51,621 nucleotides of DNA from contig JAPHTO010000078.1 in NCBI GenBank assembly GCA_026196955.1, positions 1 to 51,621 of the forward strand, written 5' to 3'. Made by a program: the position numbers and the translations under genes. Each line of letters starts with the position of its first letter. Within the stretch, counting starts at the first letter, position 1. This stretch comes from Colwellia sp. (GTDB lineage: Bacteria > Pseudomonadota > Gammaproteobacteria > Enterobacterales > Alteromonadaceae). This document shows, in pieces, positions 8,143 to 18,228 of this stretch. A model generated the notes under the pieces. It was not told the origin of the DNA, searched no databases, and saw only the letters and a program-made list of their open reading frames with translations.

Positions 8143-10002
8143 CTAAAATATCGCTTTTATATGAGCACTGAACTTTTCAGCCCCCATAAAACCAGTCACC
8201 CGTTGTTGGCTTAATTCTTTGCCTTGTAAGTCGAAAAATAAAATGGATGGTAAGCCAAATACATCAAAATGCCCCATAATTTCAATGGTATCTTCAGCAC
8301 TACCATCGGTTAAGTCTATTTGAAGTAATACTGTATTAGCTAGCGCATCTTGCACCGACTTTTCAGGGAAGGTGTACTGTTCAAATTCTTTACAGGCAAC
8401 ACACCAGTCAGCATATAAGTCTACCATCACGGTTTTTCCTTGCTTATTTGCTTCTTGAATAGCTTGGTTCAATCCTTTTAAACTAGATACCTGAATGAAA
8501 TGATGACCTTGGCTTTGCTGGCTATTTTCTACTCTGATATGAGCATTATTGGGTAAGATAAGTTGATAAGCCATATTGGCGCCAACAAACATCATTAAGA
8601 AAATCAATAAAGAGCGCAAACCAAATGCAAAACCCTTGGGCTTGTCTGTGGCTGAATTTTGATTAGCAACATAAAAGTAACTTGCCGCACCTAGTACTAA
8701 TAGCGCCCACAATGCTTGACTAGCCGCTGCTGGAATGAAACGTTCAAGTAAAAAGATAGGCACAGCAAGTAGCAGCAAGCCAAAAATGTTTTTAATGATA
8801 TTCATCCAAGCACCTGCTTTAGGTAATAATTTACCTCCAGAGCTACCTAAAACCAATAAAGGTAGTCCCATCCCTAAACTTAATGCATATAAAGCTGATG
8901 CGCCTAATACTACATCCCCAGTATTAGAGATATAAAGCAACGCGCCCGTTAACGGTGCTGTTGTACAAGGAGAGGCCACAAGCCCTGAGATAACTCCCAT
9001 CATGACAACACCGGTAATAGAGCCACCTTTTTGTTTGTTACTAAGGTTATTTAATTTATTTTGCCAGCTTGCGGGCAGTGCCAAGTTGAAAACACCAAAC
9101 ATGGACAGCGCTAAAAAGATGAATAAAACACTCAGGGAGATTAACACTACCGGATGCTGAAACATTGCTTGAAACTGTGCCCCTGCTAACGCAACAACAA
9201 TACCTAATAATGTATAGGTAACTGCCATACCCTGTACGTAGAAAAAAGATAAGGTAAAGGCTTTCTTCGTGGTTAGTTGTTTACCTGCTCCGACAATGAT
9301 CCCCGTTAAAATAGGGTACATAGGGAATACACAGGGAGTGAATGATAAAAGTAGACCGCCGACAAAAAAAGCAATCAATGTCAGTAATAAGCTATCTTGC
9401 TTTAACATATCGGCCAGTTGATGTTGCTCACTAACAGGCGCTTTTTCGGCAATAGTTAATGCTGAAATAACGGCTGAAGGATCATTGCCGTTAACTTGGC
9501 TAAGTACTTCATCTAAGTCGACTGTCTTCTTTGTGGGTGGATAACATAAGCCTTTTTCAGCGCAGCCTTGGTAACGTACAGTAACAGTCGCGTTTTTAGC
9601 TGCTTGCTCTATATTAATGGTGAAAGTAAGTTGTTCCGTATAAATTTGCTGAACACCAAAAAACTCATCTTCATGATCAATACCTTGGGGTAACTCTACC
9701 GTTGAAATTTTTGCATTTTCACTAGTAAACTTGAATTGGTGACGATAAAGATAATAACCTTCAGTGATATCAAAACTGATCTCTAGTTGATTGTTTGCTT
9801 GATCAAAATTAAAAATAAACGCTTGATCTACCTTTAAAAACTCATCGTCATTACTAAATAATGATGAATCTGAAGTATCAAAAATAGACTGCTGTGCATA
9901 GCTTGTTGCAGGTTGAAAGCTTGCTAGAGTGACTAAAAAGACAAAAACTACGTTTAACGGTTTAGTTAAAAACAAGTGAAAGAATGAGGTTGTTTTGTTC
10001 AT
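8143..10002 (-). CDS. dsbD: Thiol:disulfide interchange protein DsbD
   Basis: 619 aa. DsbD passes electrons from cytoplasmic thioredoxin across the inner membrane to periplasmic DsbC, CcmG and similar partners. After a signal peptide (ends near TSYA-QQ, residue 36), the alpha domain carries YQGCAEKGLCYPP with its redox cysteines. The central part has about eight TM segments with the membrane cysteines in SFTPCVFPMYPIL and ASPCTTAPLTGALL. The C-terminal thioredoxin-like gamma domain has DLYADWCVACKEFE. All six redox cysteines appear to be present. cutA ends 5 bases upstream on the same strand, a common pairing in gammaproteobacteria. Confidence 0.97.
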   Translation of the reverse strand: MNKTTSFFHLFLTKPLNVVFVFLVTLASFQPATSYAQQSIFDTSDSSLFSNDDEFLKVDQAFIFNFDQANNQLEISFDITEGYYLYRHQFKFTSENAKISTVELPQGIDHEDEFFGVQQIYTEQLTFTINIEQAAKNATVTVRYQGCAEKGLCYPPTKKTVDLDEVLSQVNGNDPSAVISALTIAEKAPVSEQHQLADMLKQDSLLLTLIAFFVGGLLLSFTPCVFPMYPILTGIIVGAGKQLTTKKAFTLSFFYVQGMAVTYTLLGIVVALAGAQFQAMFQHPVVLISLSVLFIFLALSMFGVFNLALPASWQNKLNNLSNKQKGGSITGVVMMGVISGLVASPCTTAPLTGALLYISNTGDVVLGASALYALSLGMGLPLLVLGSSGGKLLPKAGAWMNIIKNIFGLLLLAVPIFLLERFIPAAASQALWALLVLGAASYFYVANQNSATDKPKGFAFGLRSLLIFLMMFVGANMAYQLILPNNAHIRVENSQQSQGHHFIQVSSLKGLNQAIQEANKQGKTVMVDLYADWCVACKEFEQYTFPEKSVQDALANTVLLQIDLTDGSAEDTIEIMGHFDVFGLPSILFFDLQGKELSQQRVTGFMGAEKFSAHIKAIF

Positions 10003-10007
10003 TAATG

Positions 10008-10322
10008 CTACTTCAAATATTCTCGGATCCAGTTCAAATAGTGGTTATCGCCTTGCTGGATATTCAAAGCAATCACTTCGACTACATCATACGGGTGTAG
10101 TTCATTAATTCGAGCATTTAACAGTGTAAATTTTTCACTGCTTGTTTTGATTAAAAGCTGAACTTCATTGTCGCACTGCATTTCCCCTTGCCAATGATAC
10201 ACTGAGGTAATCTTGGGTAAGATGTTAACGCAGGCGGCTAACTTTTCACTGACTATATGTTGAGCAATAGTGTTTGCTATTTGTTCATCCGGACAAGTTG
10301 TCAATACTAGCTGAAATTCCAT
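10008..10322 (-). CDS. cutA: CutA1 divalent-cation tolerance protein
   Basis: 104 aa, the usual size of this small trimeric cytoplasmic protein. Landmarks are the N-terminal TTCPDEQIANTIAQHIVSEKLAACVNI, the KITSVYHWQGE strand, EVQLLIKTS, and HPYDVVEVIAL near the end. It was named for effects on copper tolerance, but its direct biochemical role is not settled. It lies 5 bases upstream of dsbD and probably shares its transcript; in other bacteria the two are often adjacent. Confidence 0.95.
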   Translation of the reverse strand: MEFQLVLTTCPDEQIANTIAQHIVSEKLAACVNILPKITSVYHWQGEMQCDNEVQLLIKTSSEKFTLLNARINELHPYDVVEVIALNIQQGDNHYLNWIREYLK

Positions 10323-10463
10323 CGCTCATCTTCACAGTGGGAAATTAGTCTTATTCTCTTAAAAAAAACGTAACAACACCAGTAATAAGTGCGGTAAAAA
10401 TGTTCTGTGCTTGAAAAAGACCTGTTAACCCCAATATATCTTACAAAGAAAACAGGAGTCTTT

Positions 10464-11003
10464 ATGTTTCGAATATTATTTGCACTTTTTATCATTGTAC
10501 CCATCATTGAAATTACGGTGTTAATGCAGGTGGGAGCGCTTATTGGTGCATGGCCAACAGTGGCAATTGTTATTGTTAGTGCTTGGCTTGGGGCGAAGTA
10601 TGTGCGTCAACAAGGTTTAGCAACGTTGCAGTCAGTGCAAACTAAAATGGCGCAAGGCGAAATGCCTTCGGGGGAAATAGTGACAGGGTTAATGTTACTC
10701 GTTGCCGGTGTACTGTTAGTGACCCCAGGTTTTGTGACTGATGTTTTTGGTTTGTCATTGCTAATCCCCAGTGTTCGTCAAGCTCTGGCAAGCTCAGTGC
10801 AAAAACATATGCAGGCAAGCCAAGGAAGCGCATTTGGTGCTAACGCCCATTTTTATTCGTCTAATTTCACACAAGCAGGCGGTAATGTTTATGAGAACGA
10901 AGTGGATAATTCAGAGGTTTTTACCACGGAACAACCGGTAATTTCAGCGGAAAACCCTCGCCAAAATGAAACCATTGAAGGGGAATTTAAACGAAAGGAT
11001 TAG
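10464..11003 (+). CDS. fxsA: FxsA family membrane protein
   Basis: 179 aa from the ATG at 10464, preceded by an AGGAG ribosome-binding site; an in-frame upstream TTG would add an unsupported extension. The N-terminal 75% is FxsA: hydrophobic helices at about residues 2-22 and 28-45, a charged KYVRQQGLATLQSVQTKMAQGEMP stretch, and a third hydrophobic region (LMLLVAGVLLVTPGFVTDVFGLSLLIP). The tail of about 70 residues is polar and poorly conserved. E. coli FxsA relieves phage T7 exclusion by the F plasmid; its normal role is unknown. It is divergent from cutA-dsbD and lies directly upstream of groES, a typical place for it. Confidence 0.93.
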   Translation: MFRILFALFIIVPIIEITVLMQVGALIGAWPTVAIVIVSAWLGAKYVRQQGLATLQSVQTKMAQGEMPSGEIVTGLMLLVAGVLLVTPGFVTDVFGLSLLIPSVRQALASSVQKHMQASQGSAFGANAHFYSSNFTQAGGNVYENEVDNSEVFTTEQPVISAENPRQNETIEGEFKRKD

Positions 11004-11041
11004 TTGCTGTAGAAAAAGAGCTTAAAAAATTAGTTAAAAGA

Positions 11042-11069
11042 CTTGTTAAGCGTATTTTTAACCCCATTT
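11042..11069 (+). promoter_or_regulatory. Probable sigma32 heat-shock promoter of groESL
   Basis: CTTGTTA at 11042-11048 and CCCCATTT at 11062-11069, 13 bases apart. The consensus for RpoH promoters is CTTGAAA, 11-16 bases, CCCCATNT, so the -10 matches fully and the -35 in five of seven positions. It lies 63 bases before groES. No CIRCE element was seen. Confidence 0.78.
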
Positions 11070-11131
11070 ACTTATCCACTAGTTAGGTAATAATCAAATT
11101 TGTTAAAACTCAATATTCTTAGGAGAAATTA

Positions 11132-11422
11132 ATGAGCATTCGTCCATTACATGATCGTGTAATCATAAAACGTAAAGAAGTTGAATCAAAGTCAGCGGGT
11201 GGCATTGTGCTAACAGGTAGCGCAGCAGAAAAGTCTACACGTGGTGAAGTTGTTGCTGTTGGCAATGGCCGTATTTTAGAAAATGGCGAAGTACGTGCAT
11301 TAGACGTTAAAGTTGGCGACCAAGTGATTTTCTCAGAAGGTTACGGTGTTAAAACTGAAAAGATTGATGGCGAAGAAGTGTTGATTCTTTCAGAGTCTGA
11401 CATCTTAGCAATTGTAGAATAG
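11132..11422 (+). CDS. groES: Co-chaperonin GroES
   Basis: 96 aa, standard length. GroES is the heptameric lid of the GroEL folding chamber. Landmarks are [14 protein letters not shown], the mobile loop [27 protein letters not shown] that contacts GroEL, and [28 protein letters not shown] lies 7 bases before the ATG. It is followed by groEL after an unusually long 181-base gap that contains a hairpin. Confidence 0.99.
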   Translation: MSIRPLHDRVIIKRKEVESKSAGGIVLTGSAAEKSTRGEVVAVGNGRILENGEVRALDVKVGDQVIFSEGYGVKTEKIDGEEVLILSESDILAIVE

Positions 11423-11466
11423 TCGCAGTAATTTTTATGTCGCTACTTCATCACAATAGCGGCATC

Positions 11467-11503
11467 AGAAGTACTCACTGACTATCGTCAGCTCCGTGCT
11501 TCT
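11467..11503 (+). repeat. Hairpin in the groES-groEL spacer
   Basis: AGAAG-TACTCA-CTGAC at 11467-11482 pairs imperfectly with GTCAG-CTCCGTG-CTTCT at 11487-11503 around a TATC loop. No T-run follows, so it is not an intrinsic terminator. It could be an RNA processing or stability element between the two cistrons, or a copy of a dispersed palindromic repeat. Confidence 0.5.
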
Positions 11504-11576
11504 TCTTTGCTCTTGAGCGTATTAGCTTAATAAAATTGCTGCTTGAGAGCATAGCTTTAAAATTAATTATTATTGA

Positions 11577-13325
<1,749 letters not shown>

Positions 13326-13651
13326 AATACAGTTATCGCATTTAGAAATCAATGAGGAGCATTCAAATAGATGACCCCGAGTATGGCAGGTAGAAGAATC
13401 ATTTATTATGATACTTAGCACATTCAGAAAAATCATTATATTATAAAGCTAAATAAACCCACTAAAACTTGGTTCATGACAACAATGATAGAGTTAATTT
13501 TGATATTCATGAACAATTAAATCTAGAGTACTTTTTTGTAAGCTATTACATTGACTTTCCTTACTTTTGTAATTGGTAATTCTCCCTGTTTTAAAACTGA
13601 CTACTCATGTAAACTGATGCAATTTAAAAAAGTTGAAAGCATCTTAAAAGG
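13326..13651. other. Intergenic region upstream of the lipoprotein gene
   Basis: About 325 bases of AT-rich sequence without a gene. An 8-bp inverted repeat GTTCATGA (13472-13479) / TCATGAAC (13507-13514) with a 27-base spacer is the only clear structure; it could be a regulator site or cruciform. TTGACT near 13551 may be part of a promoter for the downstream gene, but no convincing -10 partner was fixed. Confidence 0.4.
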
Positions 13652-13660
13652 ATGAAAAAG

Positions 13661-16600
13661 ATGGAACTTCATTTATTATCGAAACGATACTTAATTATTT
13701 TTTTGACAGCCTTAACCATTGGTTGCGGTGGAGGAGGAAGTGATGGGCAAAGTACTACCCCAGCTCCAACGCCAGATTTACCTCCCTCACCTACTTATTC
13801 ACTTAAAATAACTGAAGATAATGCTGGTGTTATCGCATATGGCCCCTTATATGCGGAGGGCATTTTACAGCTTTCTGATTCAGTACTATCTATATTTTTC
13901 GACTATTACGGAAATGTTTCTTTTGCTGGGGCGTGTAAGGAAGAAGGGGCTCCTAGTGAGCTAGGAACAGTATCAATTGATCATAAAGATTCGAATAATA
14001 GCTTTACTGTTGAGGCAGGGGAAATAGTTAACATTAAATACGTTTCATGCTTTGATAAGATACTAGATGACGACGTAACAGGAAGTGTTGAGCTTGAAAT
14101 TATTGAATTTACTGCTGATGAAAATAACGGTATTACAATGGAAGCTAATCTGTCTACGGAGAATTTTCAGCTTCACTCTATAGAAGAGGGAACTTCAGGA
14201 ACGATTTCAGCTAGCTTCAAAATAAAATATAGTCTAACCGATGACGAAATTATAACGGTTGAATCCGGTGACAATGGTTTTTTTCATTTAACACAACAAG
14301 AATTATCTGAATCGGCCAAAAGCTTCCAACTATCTAAGACTACTTTTTTTGAGCGAACTTATGGTGAGCACGAAAATGAGACAAGTTTTCAAATTGAATT
14401 TGATAGTTCTAGTTTAGGCGGTACTTTTAAATGTGATGCTGATCTTATCCATTTTGAAGGCAACTTTCCTACATCCTCGGATACAATATGTTACGGAGAC
14501 AACAGTTCGGCAAAGCTTTCTAATGGCACTGTAAGTTTAGATGAAAACGGTGATAATTTATATGAGGTTATAGGTAATATCATCTGGGGAGAAGTATTTG
14601 AAGGGTACATATACTCTGACTCAAATAGAGTGGGGGGAAAACAAGAACTCATGTCTGACTTGAAGGTTGGACGAAGCTCATTGACTGCTAGGCATGTTTT
14701 TGAGGACAAATTAAATAATAGACTATTAATTTTTACGACAGAGCTAGATGTTATGTTTCCAAACTCCTTAGTTGCAATGGATGTCAATACTAATGAAGTT
14801 ACTGAGTTGATGAGCTTTAATAGTACTAAACTGAAAAGTATTGTGTTTTCACATGACGCTTCTCAATATTGCTCTATACTGGAAGAAAGTGATGTTTTTT
14901 CCTGTTATAACTTATCTAATAATTCTGAAATTTTTAGCCTCAATATTGATCATGGATATGAGTCTGGAGATCCAAATTTCGATGAAGCAGAAGTGTTCAT
15001 TTGTGATGCAGTAGCAGCTAATCAAATTAATGATTACTATGCTTTGAGGCTTGGAAAACAAGGTTATCTAGACTGTACCAATATTGTGTTAATTCAAAGT
15101 GGGCAACAGTTGCCTTTAACATTCAGAAATGTTCCAGATAACGATTATTCAAAGATTGGTGGGCTTCAAGACTCGATAATATTTGCACCTGACGATAAGT
15201 CGATATTTTTAGACGGTAAAGGATATACAGTTATAGATTTGTTTTCAGTACCTATTAATGGAAACGGTTTTGGAGAATCGTTAAATATATCTCTTTCATC
15301 AGACAGCAGCCATGATTTATCCGTTGTTGACGGTTCATTATTTGATTGGCGTAGTATGTACGATCCAATTAATTTGACTAAGCTTGGAAAATTTGAAAGA
15401 AAAGATAGGTCAGGTTGGAGTAATCATTACTCGGCTAAATTTTTTGATGTAGATGAAAATAAAGCATATTTCTTGGATGAAGATGACAAAGTGATTGTTT
15501 ATTTGTATGAAGAATATTTACCTATAGCAGAGTTTCCACTTGGATTATCTAGCAAAAATGAAGTAACGGCAATGAACGCCACTGACTCACACCTACTGGT
15601 TTTTACTCGTGCTGGAATATATGCGATTCCGAAAGAAGAGCTTGATGTGCAAGAAGAATATAATCAGACATGTGAGCTTTCTACGGACGATGGTGATGAA
15701 TATTGGGGGAGCATGGATTGCCAGTTTTCAAATGCAATCTATGATTCGATAAGAAATCGAGTTTATGGCGCGATACCTAGTGCACTTGGCATCAATGGAA
15801 ATTCTGTTGCAATTATTGATTTGGGCACTAAAGAAACAATTGACCATGTTTATGTTGGCTCTGAGCCTAGCTCTATGAACCTGTCCGGTAATAAAAGAAA
15901 ATTATATGTTGGTTTTAATGATACTGATAAAATTGTCGAAATTGATCTTGAAACATTTTTAACCAAAGATGCGTTAGTCATAGAAGCAAAAAATGTTACT
16001 GCTGATTTTCTAAATTTCGATATTGATCTTGTCGTTGGACAAATATCTTTTGTGGCTTCTTCTCCATATTCTGATGAAGAGTTTATTGTAGGAGTTGATG
16101 AAGGTTTTATAGGTAATGCAGCTTATCTTCAAGTGTATCACTCAAATCAAAATGAAATAACCGAATCATCTTTAGAAGAAGTGGGTGCTAGAAAATTTGT
16201 TTTCTCAGAAAAAGATCGATTAATTGGCTTAGGTACATACGGTGGCGTTGAGGAGTTTGATATAAGTGATGGTGTAATAAAGACATTAGAAACGCAATAT
16301 TATTCGCCTTCATATGGTTCACCTATATTCGATGGACTAACGATTTCTAGTAATAAATCTATTTACGATATTTATGGAAATGTATTTGATATGGTAAACG
16401 GAGAAAAGACTATCCCATTTAATTTGGACGGTGGTCAGTATGGCTATGGCAGTCTAACTTTAGATGAAGTTGATGGAAATATATATTTTGTAGGCCATGA
16501 TTTACATGTAAATCATGGTGTATCTATTAGCAAATATTCATTAATCACAGGTGAATGGCTTGGTGGGCTGAATGAAAATATTAGTAAAAAGTCTCGTAAA

Positions 16601-16693
16601 AGTGGAGCTAGTTTTATTACAAACAATAGGGTCTTAGGAGCAACAAACTCTAAAGGGAAATTGTTCTTAATCTCAGATTCAACTCTTAATTAG
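13661..16693 (+). CDS. Large surface lipoprotein with beta-propeller-like C-terminal half
   Basis: 1010 aa from the ATG at 13661. The earlier in-frame ATG at 13652 directly abuts AAAAGG, while 13661 has it at a good distance. The signal peptide ends in the lipobox LTIGC followed by GGGGSDGQ and a Pro/Thr-rich spacer (about residues 24-45), so the protein is lipidated and likely exported. The middle part is predicted beta-rich with no recognised family. The second half has YncE-like repeats, for example NSVAIIDLGTKETIDHVYVGSEPSSM and KLYVGFNDTDKIVEIDLET, pointing to a beta-propeller. No enzymatic motif was found. It stands alone between the groEL terminator and its own terminator at 16791. Function unknown; it may be an adhesin or binding protein. 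Confidence 0.8.
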   Translation: MELHLLSKRYLIIFLTALTIGCGGGGSDGQSTTPAPTPDLPPSPTYSLKITEDNAGVIAYGPLYAEGILQLSDSVLSIFFDYYGNVSFAGACKEEGAPSELGTVSIDHKDSNNSFTVEAGEIVNIKYVSCFDKILDDDVTGSVELEIIEFTADENNGITMEANLSTENFQLHSIEEGTSGTISASFKIKYSLTDDEIITVESGDNGFFHLTQQELSESAKSFQLSKTTFFERTYGEHENETSFQIEFDSSSLGGTFKCDADLIHFEGNFPTSSDTICYGDNSSAKLSNGTVSLDENGDNLYEVIGNIIWGEVFEGYIYSDSNRVGGKQELMSDLKVGRSSLTARHVFEDKLNNRLLIFTTELDVMFPNSLVAMDVNTNEVTELMSFNSTKLKSIVFSHDASQYCSILEESDVFSCYNLSNNSEIFSLNIDHGYESGDPNFDEAEVFICDAVAANQINDYYALRLGKQGYLDCTNIVLIQSGQQLPLTFRNVPDNDYSKIGGLQDSIIFAPDDKSIFLDGKGYTVIDLFSVPINGNGFGESLNISLSSDSSHDLSVVDGSLFDWRSMYDPINLTKLGKFERKDRSGWSNHYSAKFFDVDENKAYFLDEDDKVIVYLYEEYLPIAEFPLGLSSKNEVTAMNATDSHLLVFTRAGIYAIPKEELDVQEEYNQTCELSTDDGDEYWGSMDCQFSNAIYDSIRNRVYGAIPSALGINGNSVAIIDLGTKETIDHVYVGSEPSSMNLSGNKRKLYVGFNDTDKIVEIDLETFLTKDALVIEAKNVTADFLNFDIDLVVGQISFVASSPYSDEEFIVGVDEGFIGNAAYLQVYHSNQNEITESSLEEVGARKFVFSEKDRLIGLGTYGGVEEFDISDGVIKTLETQYYSPSYGSPIFDGLTISSNKSIYDIYGNVFDMVNGEKTIPFNLDGGQYGYGSLTLDEVDGNIYFVGHDLHVNHGVSISKYSLITGEWLGGLNENISKKSRKSGASFITNNRVLGATNSKGKLFLISDSTLN

Positions 16694-16762
16694 AGTCGTA
16701 AATGTATTAGAGAAAAAGTTGTACTATGTAGTTTTTTTACTGGCAAGATCACTCCGGTACCA

Positions 16763-16785
16763 TTTCAAGTTTTTATAGCTTGAAA
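16763..16785. repeat. Small hairpin after the lipoprotein gene
   Basis: TTTCAAG (16763-16769) and CTTGAAA (16779-16785) form a 7-bp stem with a 9-base loop. It lies just before the stronger terminator hairpin and has no T-run of its own. Confidence 0.45.
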
Positions 16786-16790
16786 ACAAT

Positions 16791-16814
16791 AAACCAGCAA
16801 TTAGCTGGTTTTTT
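16791..16814 (+). terminator. Intrinsic terminator of the lipoprotein gene
   Basis: An 8-bp perfect stem AAACCAGC / GCTGGTTT with an AATTA loop, followed by more T residues. It lies about 100 bases past the stop codon. Confidence 0.85.
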
Positions 16815-16896
16815 GTGTCTAGAATGTGACTTTCTTTATGCAGGTGAGGCCGTGTTTGTGCTTGCTAATTAACAGAAACTAAAATTTTATTAGCTA

Positions 16897-16914
16897 ATGT
16901 GTACCTGACCCCAT
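16897..16914 (-). repeat. GGGGTCAGGTACACAT motif abutting the esterase stop codon
   Basis: Read on the minus strand, ATGGGGTCAGGTACACAT begins at the base after the esterase stop. From memory, similar GGGGTCAG-GTACA strings occur beside REP-associated transposase genes in marine gammaproteobacteria; no such gene is present here. An inverted GCTAAT/ATTAGC pair lies just beyond it (16865-16895). It may be a relic of a small mobile repeat. Confidence 0.35.
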
Positions 16915-17769
16915 TTATTCTTTTGACTTTGGCTGTAAGTTTTTTAACCATTTAAAACTGTGTGCCGCCACAATAGGAGACGAATCGCTATGTCCATAGG
17001 ACTCAACAACAAGCTTCTCTATTGAACCTAATCCCTTATATTTTTCATTGCTTAATTGGCTAACAAAATCATCGACAAATGGCCCTTGTCTCTCTTTCTC
17101 TAATTCACCATAAGAAGTAAAGACATTAATCTCAGACTGTGGATTTGTTAAATCAGCATGTTGTTGAGCAAAGAGTGTAGGAACTTTCTCGTCCAATGGA
17201 CTACCGAGAATGTAATTTTTAAATGAGTCAGGTTGTGTCATTAGTGCGTAAACACCAAATACACCACCTGCGGAAAAACCGAAATAGGTTCGATTGTTCG
17301 GTTGGGTTCGGTAATTACTTTCGACAAACTTAAAAACATCTTTGCGAATAAAAGCCAGGTGTGTATCAGCTTGGCCAAATATTACTAAGGGATGTCTTGG
17401 ATTTTGGGTCTTCTTAAATGTGTAATCCATAAAACGACTGACATGAACCCCATATTTTTGCCTTAACTCATCTGAAATGTCTTTCTGCCAGGAGATGCCT
17501 ACTAAAATTACATCTTTCCAAATCATATATGAGGCAGATGATAATAATGCAATATGCTCGACGGCATCTGTATAGTAAATAACCGGGTAATTTTTGTTCT
17601 TATTTTTCTCGTAACTATCGGGTAGTTTGATGAGTAGCTCGTATTGTTTATTCGATATCGTATCTTTAATCGGAACAACTTGTGTTCCAGGCATTGAGTA
17701 TAATTTGTGTTCACTTGCTGCAACATTGAAGAAAGGTAACAAAAACAAAAAAACTAAAATCTTTTTCAT
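16915..17769 (-). CDS. Secreted alpha/beta-hydrolase, esterase D/Fes-like
   Basis: 284 aa. A signal peptide (MKKILVFLFLLPFFNVAAS) directs it to the periplasm or outside. The domain is that of the putative esterase family: TYFGFSAGGVFG holds the nucleophile Ser166 in a GxSxG motif, and SYGHSDSSP near residue 260 supplies the probable catalytic histidine. The acid is probably Glu or Asp in the YGELEKE region. Relatives include siderophore esterases (Fes, IroE) and carboxylesterases, but no substrate can be assigned. It is divergent from the CadC-like regulator; the 460 bp between them hold repeated motifs that may be regulatory sites. Confidence 0.85.
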   Translation of the reverse strand: MKKILVFLFLLPFFNVAASEHKLYSMPGTQVVPIKDTISNKQYELLIKLPDSYEKNKNKNYPVIYYTDAVEHIALLSSASYMIWKDVILVGISWQKDISDELRQKYGVHVSRFMDYTFKKTQNPRHPLVIFGQADTHLAFIRKDVFKFVESNYRTQPNNRTYFGFSAGGVFGVYALMTQPDSFKNYILGSPLDEKVPTLFAQQHADLTNPQSEINVFTSYGELEKERQGPFVDDFVSQLSNEKYKGLGSIEKLVVESYGHSDSSPIVAAHSFKWLKNLQPKSKE

Positions 17770-17831
17770 ATAAAATCACTCACTTGTAAATTGTATAATT
17801 GCTTGACAGGTCCTTGCTATAAATCAACACA

Positions 17832-17873
17832 GGCCTGATAAAAACCTATGTTGGCTTGATAAAAACCTATGTT
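17832..17873. repeat. Two tandem 21-bp repeats upstream of the esterase gene
   Basis: Two directly adjacent 21-bp units (17832-17852 and 17853-17873) differ at one base. The core is TGATAAAAACCTATGTTGG-like. A spacing of 21 bp is two helical turns, so two copies of a protein could bind on the same face. They lie about 60-100 bases before the esterase start codon. Confidence 0.8.
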
Positions 17874-17908
17874 GTGAAAAAACTACATCGGAGAGGGATT
17901 TTAAACAA

Positions 17909-17934
17909 CTTAAAACTTCTTAAATCTTCTTAAA
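17909..17934. promoter_or_regulatory. Three CTTAAA direct repeats at exact 10-bp spacing
   Basis: CTTAAA occurs at 17909, 17919 and 17929, with a weaker TTTAAA at 17900. Tandem half-sites one helical turn apart are what winged-helix regulators of the OmpR/PhoB/CadC type bind. The gene at 18229 encodes exactly such a DNA-binding domain, so it may bind here. That link is inference. Confidence 0.5.
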
Positions 17935-18049
17935 TTGCGGCTATTGGGTAACCTAAGCAATAGAGGGTGTTCGTAATTGGTTAGTATTATCAAATAGTTA
18001 GCTTGAATGGTTAATTTTACATGCCTTGTGGGTAATTAAGGACGTATAA

Positions 18050-18166
18050 GGTTCAGGTAGTATAACTGGGTCTCATGATTTTGACTTAAATGAAAGTCCA
18101 TTTAGAGGGAAAGCTGTTTTAGTTTATGTTAATAAAATGCGATTAACGACAGGTCAGCCAAGTTAA
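18050..18166 (+). pseudogene. Orphan C-terminal gene fragment
   Basis: An open frame of 38 codons with no start codon and no ribosome-binding site reads GSGSITGSHDFDLNESPF then RGKAVLVYVNKMRLTTGQPS and a stop. The amino-acid composition looks like real coding sequence from the end of a gene. I do not recognise the family. It lies between the repeats and the regulator gene and is probably debris of a lost gene. Confidence 0.3.
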
Positions 18167-18228
18167 AAACAAAGAATACATTTATAGATGGAGGTATACT
18201 CTCCCAACAATAAAATCATCTTTACCTC

